Assembly (NCBI RefSeq): GCF_000485595.1
Contig: NW_014577110.1
Location: 117,104 to 153,909 of the forward strand
Source of the DNA: Priapulus caudatus
Lineage: Eukaryota > Priapulida > Priapulimorpha > Priapulimorphida > Priapulidae
Length of the DNA: 36,806 bases
Reading direction: 5' to 3'
Of the stretch, positions 1-10,870 are shown piece by piece. Numbering within the stretch: the first letter of the stretch is position 1; each line of letters starts with the position of its first letter. The notes under the pieces were generated by a model that was not told where the DNA came from, searched no databases, and was given only the letters and a program-made list of their open reading frames with translations. A program made the translations under genes and the position numbers.

Positions 1-84
1 TACCTACCTACCTACCTACCTACCTACCTACCTACCTACCTACCTACCTACCTACCTACCTACCTACCTACCTACCTACCTACC
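1..84. repeat. (TACC)n microsatellite
   Basis: Twenty-one uninterrupted copies of the tetranucleotide TACC open the window, and the array may continue to the left of it. It lies in the sequence upstream of the first recognised exon. Confidence 0.97.
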
Positions 85-562
85 AAAGCAACAGTTTTCA
101 TATCTCCCAAAAGCCGATGTATCTATGTTTGGGTACTAAGCCTATTTCACGACGAATTTATGGTAATTTTTATGCTGGAGCAATCAGTACTATTCCCGCT
201 AATTGCTAGGACCTATATTGTCTACATTATTAAATATATTTTTTGCTTTATTTCATCAATAATAGTTTTAAATCAACGTGAGATTACAACGCCGGAAATT
301 TCAAAGTATAGTCGAATCCTACGCCCCGAAGGCCAGGGCTCATTACGTATTGGCGACGAGGGAGGTGTGCGTAGGCACGAGCTATCGGCATGTGCGTGGT
401 CGGCAGAACGGCACCATCAACGATAGTCAAATACGTTTAATCTTGATGTGCATTTCCACTCTAATACAATTTACGGTATGGGGGAAGGTGACTATATGAC
501 GTAATTGCACGCGCGCTCCCTATATACCCACCTCCCCGCATACGCGCACGTACATACAGGCC

Positions 563-608
563 CACGTGCACGCGTGCATGCACGCACGCATGCACGCACG
601 CATGCACG
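563..608. repeat. alternating CACG/CATG short tandem repeat
   Basis: The octamer CATGCACG and variants such as CACGCACG are repeated, giving an alternating purine-pyrimidine tract of about 45 bp that could adopt Z-DNA. Open frames over it (polyHis/Arg/Thr) are repeat artefacts. Confidence 0.85.
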
Positions 609-1587
609 GACTCACGCGCACCCATGTTACCTCCTCACCGAGGAGAAGGCTATGTATTTGAATGATCAGAGGTCGCATCATACGTGCGTGTCCCCGTGTA
701 CTCCTAAAAGGCCTAAACGCATAATATCTGCCGCCGCGTCCTCGTGTAAGAGGCTTATATCATCTGACAGCTGGGTTCGCGGCAGCTACACGTCGATGGT
801 GGCCTGCATTTCTTTGCTACGTTAGCAGCCGAGCCTAGGAGGCCGGCCCGACTAAGGTCGTGTATTTGCATGGCATGTCGTACGCAGTGCCGCGAGACGA
901 AGGTTCTAAAACTGTCGATTAGCATGATGGTGCAGAAAGATGATGCGCAGCGGCACTCATCATCGCTATATAATTGTCTAGACGGGGCAATACTGTCATT
1001 ATATTATTGCGGGGCGGTGTTAGTGAGACGGTAGGAGATGAAGTATCACGGAACTGTCTGATGGCCGCGAGACAGACTGCGTATGAGGGTAGCCTGCAAG
1101 AGAAATAGCTGTTTTATTAACGCTCGTCGTCGGATCAATTGTGTGAGGATGATGAATTAGCCGCTGAAACCAACCCCCGTCTGTCGCGGACACAATGAAC
1201 TTGAAAATCTAACACTATCTAGAAATGTCGTTCGTGTGCGATGCGCTGAAAGGCAGACGGCGGGTAAGGTGACAGGTTAGGTATATACGCACCGCCGAGA
1301 TGAGTCTGGTAGCTTGTGAAATAACACGCCCGTGTAGGTAATTGCTGCTCGAAACCTTCTGACAGTGCTAATTAATGGTTGCGTCGATGCAATCCGTCGT
1401 GTTTGCCACACCGACCAGCGGGAGGACCACGTCATTACACGAGGCCGTGGAGCTGGAAATTCCTCGAAACACGTGTAAAGTGCACTAATAAGCACTCGTA
1501 TAATTATTAATTACGGGTATGTGCGGGGTCACTGGGGGCGGTTAGTATGCAGGGCCGTGAGACCTAGCGGTGATCCAGACGTGTGGC

Positions 1588-1772
1588 TTGAATTGCTCCT
1601 CCTGCCTTACCCCGCTTCCTACTCTTCCTTCCTCTCTTCCTCTTTCTTCCCTACCTCTGCTTCTGATTTGCTTCCACGTCATTTGCTCTTGCTACCCCCT
1701 ACATCACTTTACCAGATCCCACTCTCTCTCTTATTCTCTCTCAGCTGCTCCACGTTCTCTGCTCCTTCTTCC
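1588..1772. repeat. pyrimidine-rich tract
   Basis: The plus strand is mostly C and T, with TCTTCC and CTCTCT-like stretches and few purines. It is not a clean tandem repeat. The two overlapping Ser/Leu/Pro-rich open frames across it reflect composition only. Confidence 0.6.
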
Positions 1773-2363
1773 ATACTCCTTACTATTTGCAGTCGCATAT
1801 CGAGGTTTACTATTTGTGATCAATTTTCCTGTGAAAAATGTTCCGTGTGACCAATTTTCTTATTACAAATTTTCCTACCGTTTATGTGCAGATCGTTGCT
1901 GACCATAACTACACAGATTGTATGTATTACTATATGAAAAAAACACTTTATTTGCCTATGCTACTCCCAAGAGATAAGTGCCCATATATTCTCAATAAGT
2001 ATAGTTTGAAATCATTATGGTATGTTAAATGACGCCGATTTTCTTTAAAAAGGCGGCATTATTGACCCTATTCAACACGGATTCCGATTTTGACCACTTT
2101 TGGGGACAGAAATCATCCGAGGACGCTCGAACGTGATTTTTGTGTGCGATCAATCGCCTAACCTAGTTTTGCAAATACCCATACATTCAACCGGTGGCGG
2201 AAAGCGATGTGGCGTGTAATTCACACTAGTCTACGGATTACAATTCGCAATTATTTGCTTTCGTCGCTCGCATTGCATCACGTGTAAACCTTACTTTGCC
2301 GGGGGACTCTCAGTCGTGGCACGTGGGGTCCGCTGGGTGGGAGCAGTAGAGGTAACGTAGCAT

Positions 2364-2403
2364 CAAGAGCGTATTAAGAAGAGTACTTCTTATTACGCTC
2401 TTG
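2364..2403. mobile_element. 40-bp palindromic micro-insertion, 7-bp duplication GTAGCAT
   Basis: The insert begins CAAGAGCGTATTAAGAAG and ends with its reverse complement apart from one mismatch, with a loop of only a few bases. The heptamer GTAGCAT lies directly before it (2357-2363) and directly after it (2404-2410), as expected of a target-site duplication. The left arm recurs almost exactly at 11139 (one base different), so this is a dispersed family and not a chance hairpin. It has no coding capacity. Family assignment is unknown; 7-bp duplications are unusual among animal DNA transposons. Confidence 0.75.
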
Positions 2404-2410
2404 GTAGCAT

Positions 2411-4056
2411 GGAATACACACCCTCTGTCGCAACCGTCCCTCCTCTACATTGCGAATCATGGACAATAAAGGTCAACTCCGAGTCACAGTGACGAAGCGA
2501 CCTGGTAGACATGCCCGTGTCCATGCCCATGTGCAATGGTAGAGTCACTAGAGTGGTAGACGCTTGCCGCGGGGGTGTATATACTACGCTACAGTGGCAT
2601 CCCGGCAAGCCGTTCCTGATAAGAATACGGATTACTCCGTACCTAGGCAGATCACCTCCCTAGGGGAGAAGACCAGATACTGTCGCCTCGCGTTGTAAAA
2701 ATCATGACACCGGGTAATCGGGCGGTCACTCTCATCCTTGCTAGGCCATAAACGAAAGTGCCGGTGTAAAGCATTTTGAATATCATAAAAAAAGCGAGGC
2801 AGGTGGCTGGCGGCTGGCTACTGTCATATTGTGACTCTCGTCTTTTGTTGTCGCCCAGTAACTCTACCCGAAAATGAGCCGATAGTTCAAAGCTATGCGC
2901 TCACACGCACGCCTATAGTTACCCTCGCGCAGTTAGATTGAGTTTATCGGAGCGTTATCTGCCACCTTTGCCCATGATTCTTACTAGCCGCATAGGTGTG
3001 ACTAACAACACAGCAGTGTGCAGCTGTATACAATTTCTACATAAATTTGTTTATTATAAATATGTTGTATATACGAAATGTAAATTTACGAACAATCTTT
3101 CGCCGAGCAACCGGGAGAGCAACCGTTCTCCACAGTTCTGTATATATGAGAGATACGCAACGTTGCATCCGTCTTAAAACTTGTCGTTGCGAAGGCAAAT
3201 CAATGCAAAGAGCATGCACGCGCAGACGCTCGATACCCCGCAGCGGCGCTTCCATAGTATGGTCGGTCGCTGCTTTATAGCTCGACTGTATATTACACAC
3301 GTGGGTAATACCGCCCCGTAAAAGACAGACGATCAGTGCAGGGGGATCTTTTTGTCATTTATGGTTTCCCACGGTTTAGTGTGGGTACAGTGCGAACGGT
3401 CGTAGTAGAGAGCAGAACAACTTCTGCAGCTTCTCTACACGTGAATAGCTGCTGTAGGGTTGCCAGGCAATAGCGGCTGGTCGGCACATGCCTGCTGTGT
3501 TAACTGTTAACGCCAGTGACGAGAAGCGCACATCGGGACCACGCTTACAATATTATTTACGACGCGTGGGGTGCTATTGTTAAGGGCGTGTGCGAAGAGA
3601 GCGCGCTAATAGGGAGTGAATCTACGAAGCGCCCACGCCAGCGAGCCCAACGCTTTCTTGTCGATTACGAAATCAAACACGTCCGCGGTAAACTTGAAAC
3701 GACGCAATTACGTGGAGCGCGCGTAATACCTATCGACACACCAGATGCCGGAGATGTGTGTCAGTGTTTTGTTGAGTGATCGCGGCCCATACATATTCAC
3801 TCGCACTCAAGCATCTCTATATTAAAATCGCCCGCAGCCCCACAAAGCGCCATCATTCGAGGAGCCCGTGAATGATATTCCAAAGACATCAGATCCTCCG
3901 CTACGCGCATCTCAATGATAAGTATTTATTTGCGTGCGATATCTGATTGTTTGCTAGCGGAGCATGGAAACGAACACGTGCGCTGCGCGAGAGCCGTTAT
4001 GAACGCGTCGTACCGGAGCCGGTGATCTCATTCGCTTGTTGCTTGTTGTTTCGCAG
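2411..4056. other. non-coding, no gene recognised
   Basis: This is the sequence immediately upstream of the first recognised exon. The exon beginning at 4057 lacks the first strand of its PH domain, so an earlier exon must exist. I looked for it here and found no candidate with plausible splice sites and sequence. The last bases (about 4041-4056) form a pyrimidine-rich tract ending in a CAG acceptor. Confidence 0.55.
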
Positions 4057-4122
4057 AGGTGGCAGCGGCGCTGGTTCGTGCTCTACGACGATGGAGAACT
4101 CACCTATTCGCTCGATGAACAT
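4057..4122 (+). CDS. osp/MPRIP: MPRIP/outspread, PH-domain exon a (partial gene)
   Basis: This 66-bp exon encodes 22 residues, starting [19 protein letters not shown], and runs from a pyrimidine-rich TTTCGCAG acceptor to a GTAAGT donor. The R-W-Q-R-R-W-F-V-L pattern is the second strand of a PH domain and is typical of the MPRIP/outspread group, actin- and myosin-phosphatase-associated cytoskeletal scaffolds. Both ends are in phase 0, and the next exon at 18744 continues the domain without a break. The first PH strand and the protein N-terminus must lie on an upstream exon that I could not find. The family assignment is from remembered resemblance, not a search. Confidence 0.88.
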
Positions 4123-4145
4123 GTAAGTACCTGCAGCGAACGCAG

Positions 4146-4378
4146 CCAGGTAACTGACGATCCCTAGCCAGGTAGATGTTGATATTTAATTTAGCCACGT
4201 AGCATATGATGTTTTGCCAGGTAGCATACTTTGCCCGGCCACGTTGCATACGATGCCCAGCCAGGTAGCGTATGATGCCCAGCCAGGTAGCATATGATGC
4301 CCGGCCAGGTAGCATATGATGCTCAGCCAGCAAGCATATGCTGTCTGGCCATGAAGGTAGCGTACGACGCCCGGTCAT
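4146..4378. repeat. minisatellite, about 22-bp unit, just inside intron 1
   Basis: A diverged tandem repeat with a unit close to CCAGGTAGCATATGATGCCC begins about 24 bp after the exon donor. Units vary in length and sequence, with the best-preserved copies at 4258-4320. Six units contain CAGGTA, which resembles a 5' splice site, on the sense strand. Confidence 0.85.
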
Positions 4379-5390
4379 GCAATGCTTGGTGAATGTACCT
4401 ATCGATCTTTCTTTCACCTAGCTTTGTTTCTATACTGCTTTCATTATTTAATAATCGCTCGTTAATGTTTCACGTGTAGCAGTTAACAGCTATCAAATTT
4501 TAAGGTGAAACACTCAGTAAGTTAGTAGTGAGACGGGCAGTGATTGTTACATCGCCGCCGTCGTGTGTGGACGCCGACTGGCGATGTAATGACTAATGAG
4601 ACACTTTTCTCACGTATATATTCGTCGCCGTGTATTGCTGTGCGGTGGGTGGGATCTGGTGTTGAATATCTGTCATTTGTTTGTTGACCTGATTTTTATG
4701 GTTGCGGTGTACGTGTGAGCTGTTCCTCTACGGCTAGATTGCCTCTTTCTTTTGCGTTGCCATTTCCCTGCTAACGTCTCATTCCCGACAGTTGTTATTT
4801 GTACCAATCACGTGAGATCTTCGCTAGCAGTCGTCGTTAGTACTTCTTACCGCGCTCGAACCCGCGAACATAACCTGTTATTTCTTCAGCTCGATCGCTT
4901 ATAACAGCTGCACATCCTTGTTCCCAGTCACGACTGGCAGTGGTTTACTGCGCACGTCTCTAAATATACACAAGTGGGTGTTCTCCAGATTTTCACTCTT
5001 ATTAGAGACTATTTTCGAGGCGTGCGAGATCTTTTCGCAAAGGCCATTTTCGCGTTTACCGAACTCGGGCGCACGTCTGTAAAATCACATTTCAAGGCGA
5101 TCGCTAAACCCCCGCGCCGTCTCTGCTGGCGTCGTGCCAAAATCACATTGGCTGTGTGGATCCGGAGTTTGTTGAGATGGAAGATTTTACGTCCAGATAA
5201 AGAATTTCGATAGACGAAGAGAGAATTTCGTTTTTCGCACGAGTTTTTGTCTACTTCATGGGCACGTACGCGTCGTTGTTGCGTCGGAAGACGACTGCTC
5301 GGATATTCATTGCATAATTGTGATGCTTATCTGTCTCATTCCATCTTGATGGGCGTAAATTCTTGCATGCATAAAAATTAGCATACCGGG
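4379..5390. other. intronic, no further feature seen
   Basis: This is AT- to mixed-composition sequence within intron 1. The small open frame at about 4974-5213 is basic and hydrophobic but matches nothing I recognise and has no supporting splice context. Confidence 0.5.
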
Positions 5391-5657
5391 AACTGTAAGT
5401 CTGGATCAGCAGCATTCGGACATTGTAAGTCTTGATCAGCAGCATCCGGCCACTGTAGGTCTGGATCAGCAGCATCCGGGTACTGTAGGTCTGGATCAGC
5501 AGCATCCGGGTACTGTAGGTCTGGATAGGCAGCATCCGGCCACTGTAGGTCTGGATCAGCAACATCCGCCCGCTGTACGTCTGAATCAGCAACATCCGGC
5601 CGCTGTAGGCATGGATCCCTGCGGGGACTGTAGGTCTGGATCAACAGCATCCGGATC
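5391..5657. repeat. 30-bp minisatellite, about 9 copies
   Basis: The unit is close to CTGTAGGTCTGGATCAGCAG followed by CATCCGGNNA, with an almost constant 30-bp spacing. Central copies (about 5452-5540) are nearly identical and the edge copies are diverged. Because 30 is divisible by three, several frames stay open. The minus strand reads a 10-residue repeat of the type MLLIQTYSGR, which I regard as a by-product. Confidence 0.93.
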
Positions 5658-6002
5658 CTTTCAGTCGTCGAACCGATGCCATTCCTAGGGTCGGCTTTTT
5701 CCAGTATCTTTATTTGCTTTGCACCAAGGATGAGTAAGAGACGCGTAGAGTTTCACAGCGGCACGTCAGCACCGCGCGCATTTTTATTTGACGTTGTTCG
5801 TGAGCGACGGGGTCTGCCGGAGAGCGCGGGCGAGGCCGGGATGATTACCGCTGCGTGTAGAGTTTGCTCACCCAGCATTGTATGCCGCCGCGAAGTTTCT
5901 GTGTGGCCTTCTCTTACACCCCTTGCGCCCTGCAATACAGGGCGCACCCATCCAGTTGCAGGTTTAGTCGCCTCTCGCCCTCTCTCTGTCTGTCTCTGTG
6001 TC

Positions 6003-6126
6003 GCACACGCACACGCACGCACACACACACGCACACACACACACGCACACACGCACACGCGCGCGCGCGCGCGCGCGCACGCACACGCACGCACGCACGC
6101 GCACGCACACGCCCTCCACACACACA
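6003..6126. repeat. (CA)n/(CG)n compound microsatellite
   Basis: CACACG, CACA and CGCG runs alternate, including an 18-bp CG run near 6059-6078. All the large open frames over 5676-6295 on both strands depend on this block and are not genes. The tract is a strong Z-DNA candidate. Confidence 0.92.
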
Positions 6127-6748
6127 CTGCCATGCGTTTTATCTTGCTCACACATTCTCTTCTGCATGTCGTCTCATCTGGTCTCATAGATATGCACAGC
6201 GTCATCGTCTTTGCCTCACATGCGTTTCCTTTATCAGTAGGCCTACTGTCGTTTGCCAATAGGATACAATCAAGATCTTGATACAATGTTTGCATTACGT
6301 GCTGATCGTGACAGTGGAAAGGAATCTTAATTCTACAATTTCCACCGCATCACACTCTCTTGCCATTAGCTTTGAAATAACTTTGGTACTTATCAAATAA
6401 CGCAGACACGTTGCCTCAAAGCCGATTGCGTGTGCCATATGGCTTGATTCAGTGTTTAAATTTATTTCAAAGCTGAGGATTATTTGAGGATTATTTCAAG
6501 GATTTGATTCATAATTCGGAAATGCGGATCTGCCCCTGCGTGAGGAAAGCCGAACTTATTTTTTTTTTCGGAAACTGTTTTTTTTTCAAAAATTTCCGAG
6601 AGAGAAACACGTGCGTCGTATGTGATCCTCGTTCAGTGATGCCTTCTTGTTTCACAAGGCCGCGCGCACTGCTTGCAAGAGTGCGCCACTCGCCTCTCGC
6701 AGGGGCGCATGCTTTTTTGTCTATACTCACACACGAGGTAGCGTAAGG
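6127..6748. other. intronic, no gene recognised
   Basis: This is mixed-composition intron with two short T runs (about 6559-6568 and 6580-6587). Its last five bases, TAAGG, are the left target duplication of the MITE that follows. Confidence 0.5.
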
Positions 6749-7023
6749 CCAACATGTTCCGCTTGCATCTATGACAAATACGACATACGCTTATACGCTC
6801 TCCTATGACACTATTTGTCATAGGAAGATTCTTCCTATGACAAATCTTGGCGAGTCAACTTCGTTCCGCTATACAGCTGAAATTCACTGCTTGCGTTCAT
6901 AATAGCGCTCCTAAACTCTGCGCACAACACATACAACAATATTTGTCATAGGAACAAATAGTGTCATAGGAGAGCGTTTATGCGTATGTCGTATTTGTCA
7001 TAGATGCAAGCAGAACACACTGG
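6749..7023. mobile_element. 275-bp MITE, 5-bp target duplication TAAGG
   Basis: The two ends are long imperfect inverted repeats of about 70 bp. The left end begins CCAACATGTTCCGCTTGCAT and the right end, read on the minus strand, begins CCAGTGTGTTCTGCTTGCAT. The pentamer TAAGG borders both sides (6744-6748 and 7024-7028). The motif CCTATGACA and its complement recur several times in both arms. There is no open frame for a transposase, so it is non-autonomous. Five-base duplications occur in Transib-like elements among others, but I cannot assign a superfamily from termini alone. Confidence 0.82.
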
Positions 7024-7075
7024 TAAGGCCTATGTTCGTCACATGACGGCACCACTCACTCTAACATGATGCCAT

Positions 7076-7099
7076 CACGAGTGTATCAATACACTCCTG
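7076..7099. mobile_element. 24-bp micro-palindromic insertion, 7-bp duplication ATGCCAT
   Basis: The insert is an almost perfect palindrome from CACGAGTGTAT to ATACACTCCTG around two bases. The heptamer ATGCCAT borders it exactly (7069-7075 and 7100-7106). Its CA-C-GAG start and CTCCTG end match the other micro-palindromes in this window. Alone this could be chance; its agreement with five other sites in termini and duplication length makes it credible. Confidence 0.6.
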
Positions 7100-7106
7100 A
7101 TGCCAT

Positions 7107-7810
7107 GCCATCACACTGCAGTCCTTAACATAGCTAATCCAATCGGAAAACGTGTGTGCCGGATCTGTGGACGTATTAAGATTAACATGGTCATTGACTC
7201 GCCATCGCCTGTCTCCCATCACCGAAGCGGCAATCACCATGAAGAGCAAAATGGGGTTGTTGTTCGTTCGCGTTGTAAATCATGGAGGGATTAGGCGGAA
7301 GACCACCGGAAGGTTCAAGCTGTTCCGGGGGCAAAGCAGATAAGCATTCAGCGAACACTCAGCTAGAGCGTAATATGAGTTCAGTGGACATGTGGTTTTT
7401 TTGGCGGTGGGATAGTAGCCACGAATATAGACCATCGGTAGCCGGTTGTTATATGCGCCGTTAAATGTCATCCATCAACGTAACGAGTGGTCTGTACAGG
7501 GTTAAAAAAAATTTCCGCAACGAAGCCAGCCGCCTGTTGACGTTATGTGTTTTTTTGCGTATATGCGTGAAGCTATTCGTGTTGGCTATATACATACCGA
7601 TACTGATTTACTTCTTTATATATTATTATCATTATAATGGGCGACACAGCACACTCGCAGCGGAGAGTGCGGGAGCGTTCGGCGTTAGTTTTTATGAAGG
7701 AAAGTTGATAACTTGATATACAGTGACACAACAGCGGAACTGTAATTGAGAGGTACGGTAGTATTTGTGAATGTGCGTTCATATTATTTTCAGTTTTTAC
7801 CGACTCTGTC
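7107..7810. other. intronic, no gene recognised
   Basis: No recognisable feature apart from short A and T runs. Several open frames of 60-90 codons overlap on both strands and none shows a family signature. Confidence 0.5.
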
Positions 7811-7823
7811 CCAAGTGCCTGTG
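7811..7823. repeat. solitary 13-bp MITE terminus
   Basis: CCAAGTGCCTGTG matches exactly the right-hand end of the MITE that begins 20 bp downstream. No inner sequence of an element precedes it. It could be the remnant of an earlier insertion or of an aberrant transposition. Confidence 0.6.
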
Positions 7824-7842
7824 ATCGGGTGAACCTACAGCG

Positions 7843-8258
7843 CACAGGCACTTGGAACGTCTCAATAAAAAAAATTAATGGTAAATAAACCCGAAATGTA
7901 CCAAAGTCTTAATGTTTCTCTACTCGATTTCGCTTATAATCACCTGTAAATGCCGGTCAAATGCTCATCTGCAACACACAAGTACACCGCACGCTCGCCC
8001 CGTGCTGCGTGCACAAACAACATGAATAAGAGACTCCCTTATTCATGAAGTCTCTTATTAAGGGAGTCTCTTATTCATGTTGTTTGTGCACGCAGCACAG
8101 GGCGGGCGTGCGGTGTACTTGTGTGTTGCAGATGAGCATTTGACCGGCATTTACATGTGATTATAGGCGAAATAGAGTAGAGAAACATTAAGACTTTGGT
8201 ACATTTCGTGTTTATTTACCATTGATTTTTTTTTATTGAGACGTTCCAAGTGCCTGTG
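7843..8258. mobile_element. 416-bp fold-back MITE, 8-bp duplication CTACAGCG
   Basis: The element is one long inverted repeat of about 200-bp arms, starting CACAGGCACTTGGAACGTCT and ending with the complement. CTACAGCG is present on both sides (7835-7842 and 8259-8266). The centre (about 8021-8080) contains repeated AAGAGACTCCCTTA and its complement. A second copy at 14878-15331 shares the ends and most of the arms. Eight-base duplications are characteristic of hAT-type and P-type transposition, so a hAT-like origin is plausible, but the terminus is not the usual hAT CAGNG form. It has no coding capacity. Confidence 0.9.
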
Positions 8259-8623
8259 CTACAGCGGTGCTCTCCCGTGCTAGCTTGCTCTCTCCCGACC
8301 CAGCTCGAGCGCTCTGCCCGGCTTCTCTCGTTCGCCCACTTCTCCATCAATCCTCCTGTCTCTCTAATCAACTAATGCCGATCTGTGTCGAAGCTAACCT
8401 AGATCTCAGGCTGTGCTGCGCGCGTTTCAGTCGAGTTGCCTGCGGCGCAAGTAGTCCTTGGCATTAGCAAACATGAGGTAACGCCTCGCGTTGAGTGTCT
8501 GCATCTGAAATCAGAATCTAAACTAGGTATAGGCGTCTTCGATCACGAGTGAAAGCTGCGATGACAGCTCTGTAGGCTCTACGTGTGCGCACTGAGTGCG
8601 ATGAGAGGACGGTCGGGCGAAGT
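8259..8623. other. intronic, no gene recognised
   Basis: This is a moderately GC-rich stretch between the fold-back MITE and the GA microsatellite. No splice-bounded coding segment was recognised. Confidence 0.45.
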
Positions 8624-8817
8624 GAAGAGAGGGAGAGAGAGAGATCGGGCGAAGTGAAGAGAGGGAGAGAGAGAGATCGGTACATCGACAGAGAGAGAGA
8701 GAAAGAGAGAGGGGGGGGGAGCGTGAGAGAGATACAGAGGCGCAGGAGAAGAGTGGGGAAAGAAAATCAGACAGATTGGAGGTATAAATAGAGACAGAGA
8801 AGACACGGAGATAAATC

Positions 8818-8859
<42 letters not shown>

Positions 8860-8876
8860 AAGAGCAACACACGCAA

Positions 8877-8939
<63 letters not shown>

Positions 8940-8980
8940 GGAGGGAGGGACATAGAGAGATACATAAAGAGAGGGAGGGA
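8624..8980. repeat. (GA)n purine tract
   Basis: The block is GA-rich with two long uninterrupted runs, about 8820-8857 and 8880-8934. Smaller GAGA and GGGA stretches flank them, and a direct copy of GGGCGAAGTGAAGAGAGGGA occurs near 8612 and 8647. It can form triplex (H-DNA). Ser/Leu-rich open frames on the minus strand are artefacts. Confidence 0.93.
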
Positions 8981-9060
8981 GACGAAGACTGACAGTATAG
9001 GTGTAATTTACCTGACAATGGCGGGCGGTGCGTCCACAGTCAAGGCACGCTTCGATGAGA

Positions 9061-9204
9061 GGTGTGCGTGTGCGTGTGCGTGTGCGTGTGCGTGTGCGTG
9101 TGCGTGTGCGTGTGCGTGTGCGTGGGCGTGTACGTGTGCGTGGGCGTGTACGTGTGCGTGTGCGTGTGCGTGTGCGTGTGCGTGTACGTGTGCGTGTACG
9201 TGTG
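9061..9204. repeat. (GTGTGC)n hexanucleotide array
   Basis: About 24 copies of the six-base unit GTGTGC, with GGGCGT and GTACGT variants in the second half. The six-base period keeps all frames open, giving spurious Cys/Val, Arg/Val and His/Ala repeat frames. Confidence 0.95.
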
Positions 9205-9436
9205 TTATAATGAGGTCGGTCGCCATCGCGCTCAGATTAAGGCCAGCCGTGGAATAACAACGACAAAGAACGCGGCGACGGACATCGCTGTTCCGTCGCT
9301 CCTGTTTGCCTTCCGAGGGCAAGTGAATGCATATCGCCTTGTCTTTTCTTTTCCTTTGGCGAAGAACTCGACGTTCTAGATATCTTGCTCAGACGCGTGT
9401 TTTCGGTGCGCATCCACGTTGCGTGTAGTATCTGCA

Positions 9437-9502
9437 GACACGCACGCATGCACACACGCATGCACGCACGCACGCACGCACGCACGTACGCATGCACACG
9501 CA
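9437..9502. repeat. (CACG/CATG)n microsatellite
   Basis: ACGC and ATGC units alternate in tandem. It lies directly before a CT microsatellite. Confidence 0.88.
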
Positions 9503-9650
9503 CTCCCTCTCTCTCTCTCTCTCCCCTCTCTCTCTGTATGTATATCCCTCTCTATCATTCTGTCTCTCTCTCGGTCTTCTTTCTATTTCACCATCTTCTC
9601 TCTCTCTCTCTCATCTTCTCTCTCTCTCTCTCTCTCTCAAGTGTCATCTC
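9503..9650. repeat. (CT)n pyrimidine tract
   Basis: TCTCTC runs are interrupted by short mixed pyrimidine sequence, with the cleanest runs at about 9507-9521 and 9598-9638. Confidence 0.9.
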
Positions 9651-9973
9651 CCCCTCTTCCATAGATAGACGTCTGTGTGCGACTCTCCCATGGTCGTTCG
9701 CTACGATGTGCAACCTCGCATCGTTTGTTATATGTTATATGCCACCATGGTGTGCTCGACCGCTTCACGACTGTCGTGACGAAATGAAATTCTTGTTAGA
9801 TATCATATTATTAGCTGTCGAATGTCTATACATTTTGTTATGGCTTGTTGCTATAATGGTGGTAGCAGATAGGTTGGCAGATGGATATATACGTGTGTAG
9901 GTAGGCAGGGAGGAAAGTAGGTAGGTGTAGTCTTTGGCGGCGTGGATTGAGAGTGAGAGACGGAAGAAAGATT

Positions 9974-10003
9974 GTGTGTGTGCGCGCGCGTGCGTGCGTG
10001 CAT
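9974..10003. repeat. short (GT)/(GC)/(GTGC) tract
   Basis: A 30-bp alternating purine-pyrimidine tract running from TGTGTGTG into GCGCGCG and GTGCGTGC. Confidence 0.8.
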
Positions 10004-10662
10004 ACATGGTCAGCAGGACAACGACAGGTGATCTGCGAACGCCATGATAATATATGGACGTCGGTGGATTCCTTCCGCTTACCCATGCAAACGTGACAGT
10101 ACAATGACGGACGGACCTGCGGCCAAATTTGGCCTTGTTTGACCAGCCGATGCTCGATGAGCTGGCTGCCTATGCGTGTCTGCATGCGAAGTGGCTTAGA
10201 ATGACCCGTGTTTTCCGCATTGAGCCGCTCGCTCCGCGCACCTCCCACAAAACCGATCCTTTGTCGGAAGTGGACCGATGAGCCGTTAGTGGATGCAGTA
10301 AGATCTATTTCCCGGTGGATGAACAGTCACGAACGTTTACGTCCTTAGATGCTCGCTGCTCCAGTTCGTGTGCACGCGAGAATAATTACGTGCGCAGAAG
10401 TCAAACATCAACCTGTTTAGTGTTATATAAAGGCTGTGTGATAGGTCCGCATGTTTGATGAAGTAATTGAATGCACACGCTAAAAATCACAGCAATTATA
10501 ACGTGCCACTTGTACGCAAATCGTTGGATTAGTTATTTAGTAAAGCACAGGTCTGTCAGTTCGCGAGCAATTAATTAGGCTGACACTAATAGAACCGAGT
10601 CAAAGTCGTCTGGTACATGTGAGAGCAGCTTAGGGGAAGGTCGAGCAGCTAGGGTTAGACCT
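10004..10662. other. intronic, no gene recognised
   Basis: No repeat, RNA gene or exon was recognised in this mixed-composition part of intron 1. Confidence 0.5.
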
Positions 10663-10870
10663 CATGCACTTGTGGTGCACACACGTGTTCCAATAACAAA
10701 ATGATACACATAATAACGATTGACATAAATCCCAAATGTATTTACTACCGTAGTGTTAATGTTTATTTACTCTTATTTCTCCTAATATTTCCACATAATA
10801 TGCGCTGTGCTATATATGCTCCCCTACAACACAATGTCTGTCACCTGTCTGTGCACCTCAGAGCGACTTT
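10663..10870. mobile_element. decayed arm of the fold-back MITE family
   Basis: The order of short matches follows the left arm of the element at 14878: a GCACTTG-like start, CAATAACAAAAT, then ATTTACTACC, GTTAATGTTT and TTTACTC, then CATCTGCAACACA-like sequence. Matches are imperfect and the opposite arm and target duplications were not found. It is best read as an old, truncated copy. Confidence 0.4.

Larger units (their letters stand above)
85..2356. other. non-coding, no gene recognised
   Basis: No exon, RNA gene or transposon could be recognised here. Open frames are short and do not resemble any protein family I know. The stretch contains a GCAC/GCAT-type tandem repeat and a pyrimidine-rich block, listed separately. 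It is probably the intron or the 5' flank upstream of the first visible MPRIP/osp exon. Confidence 0.5.

Noticed and set aside
4851-4876. GCTCGAACCCGCG as a tRNA B-box
   Set aside because: No matching A-box or cloverleaf arms at the proper spacing.
5676-6295. Overlapping open frames of 130-201 codons on both strands
   Set aside because: They are kept open by the CA/CG microsatellite and consist largely of His/Thr/Arg or Cys/Val repeats.
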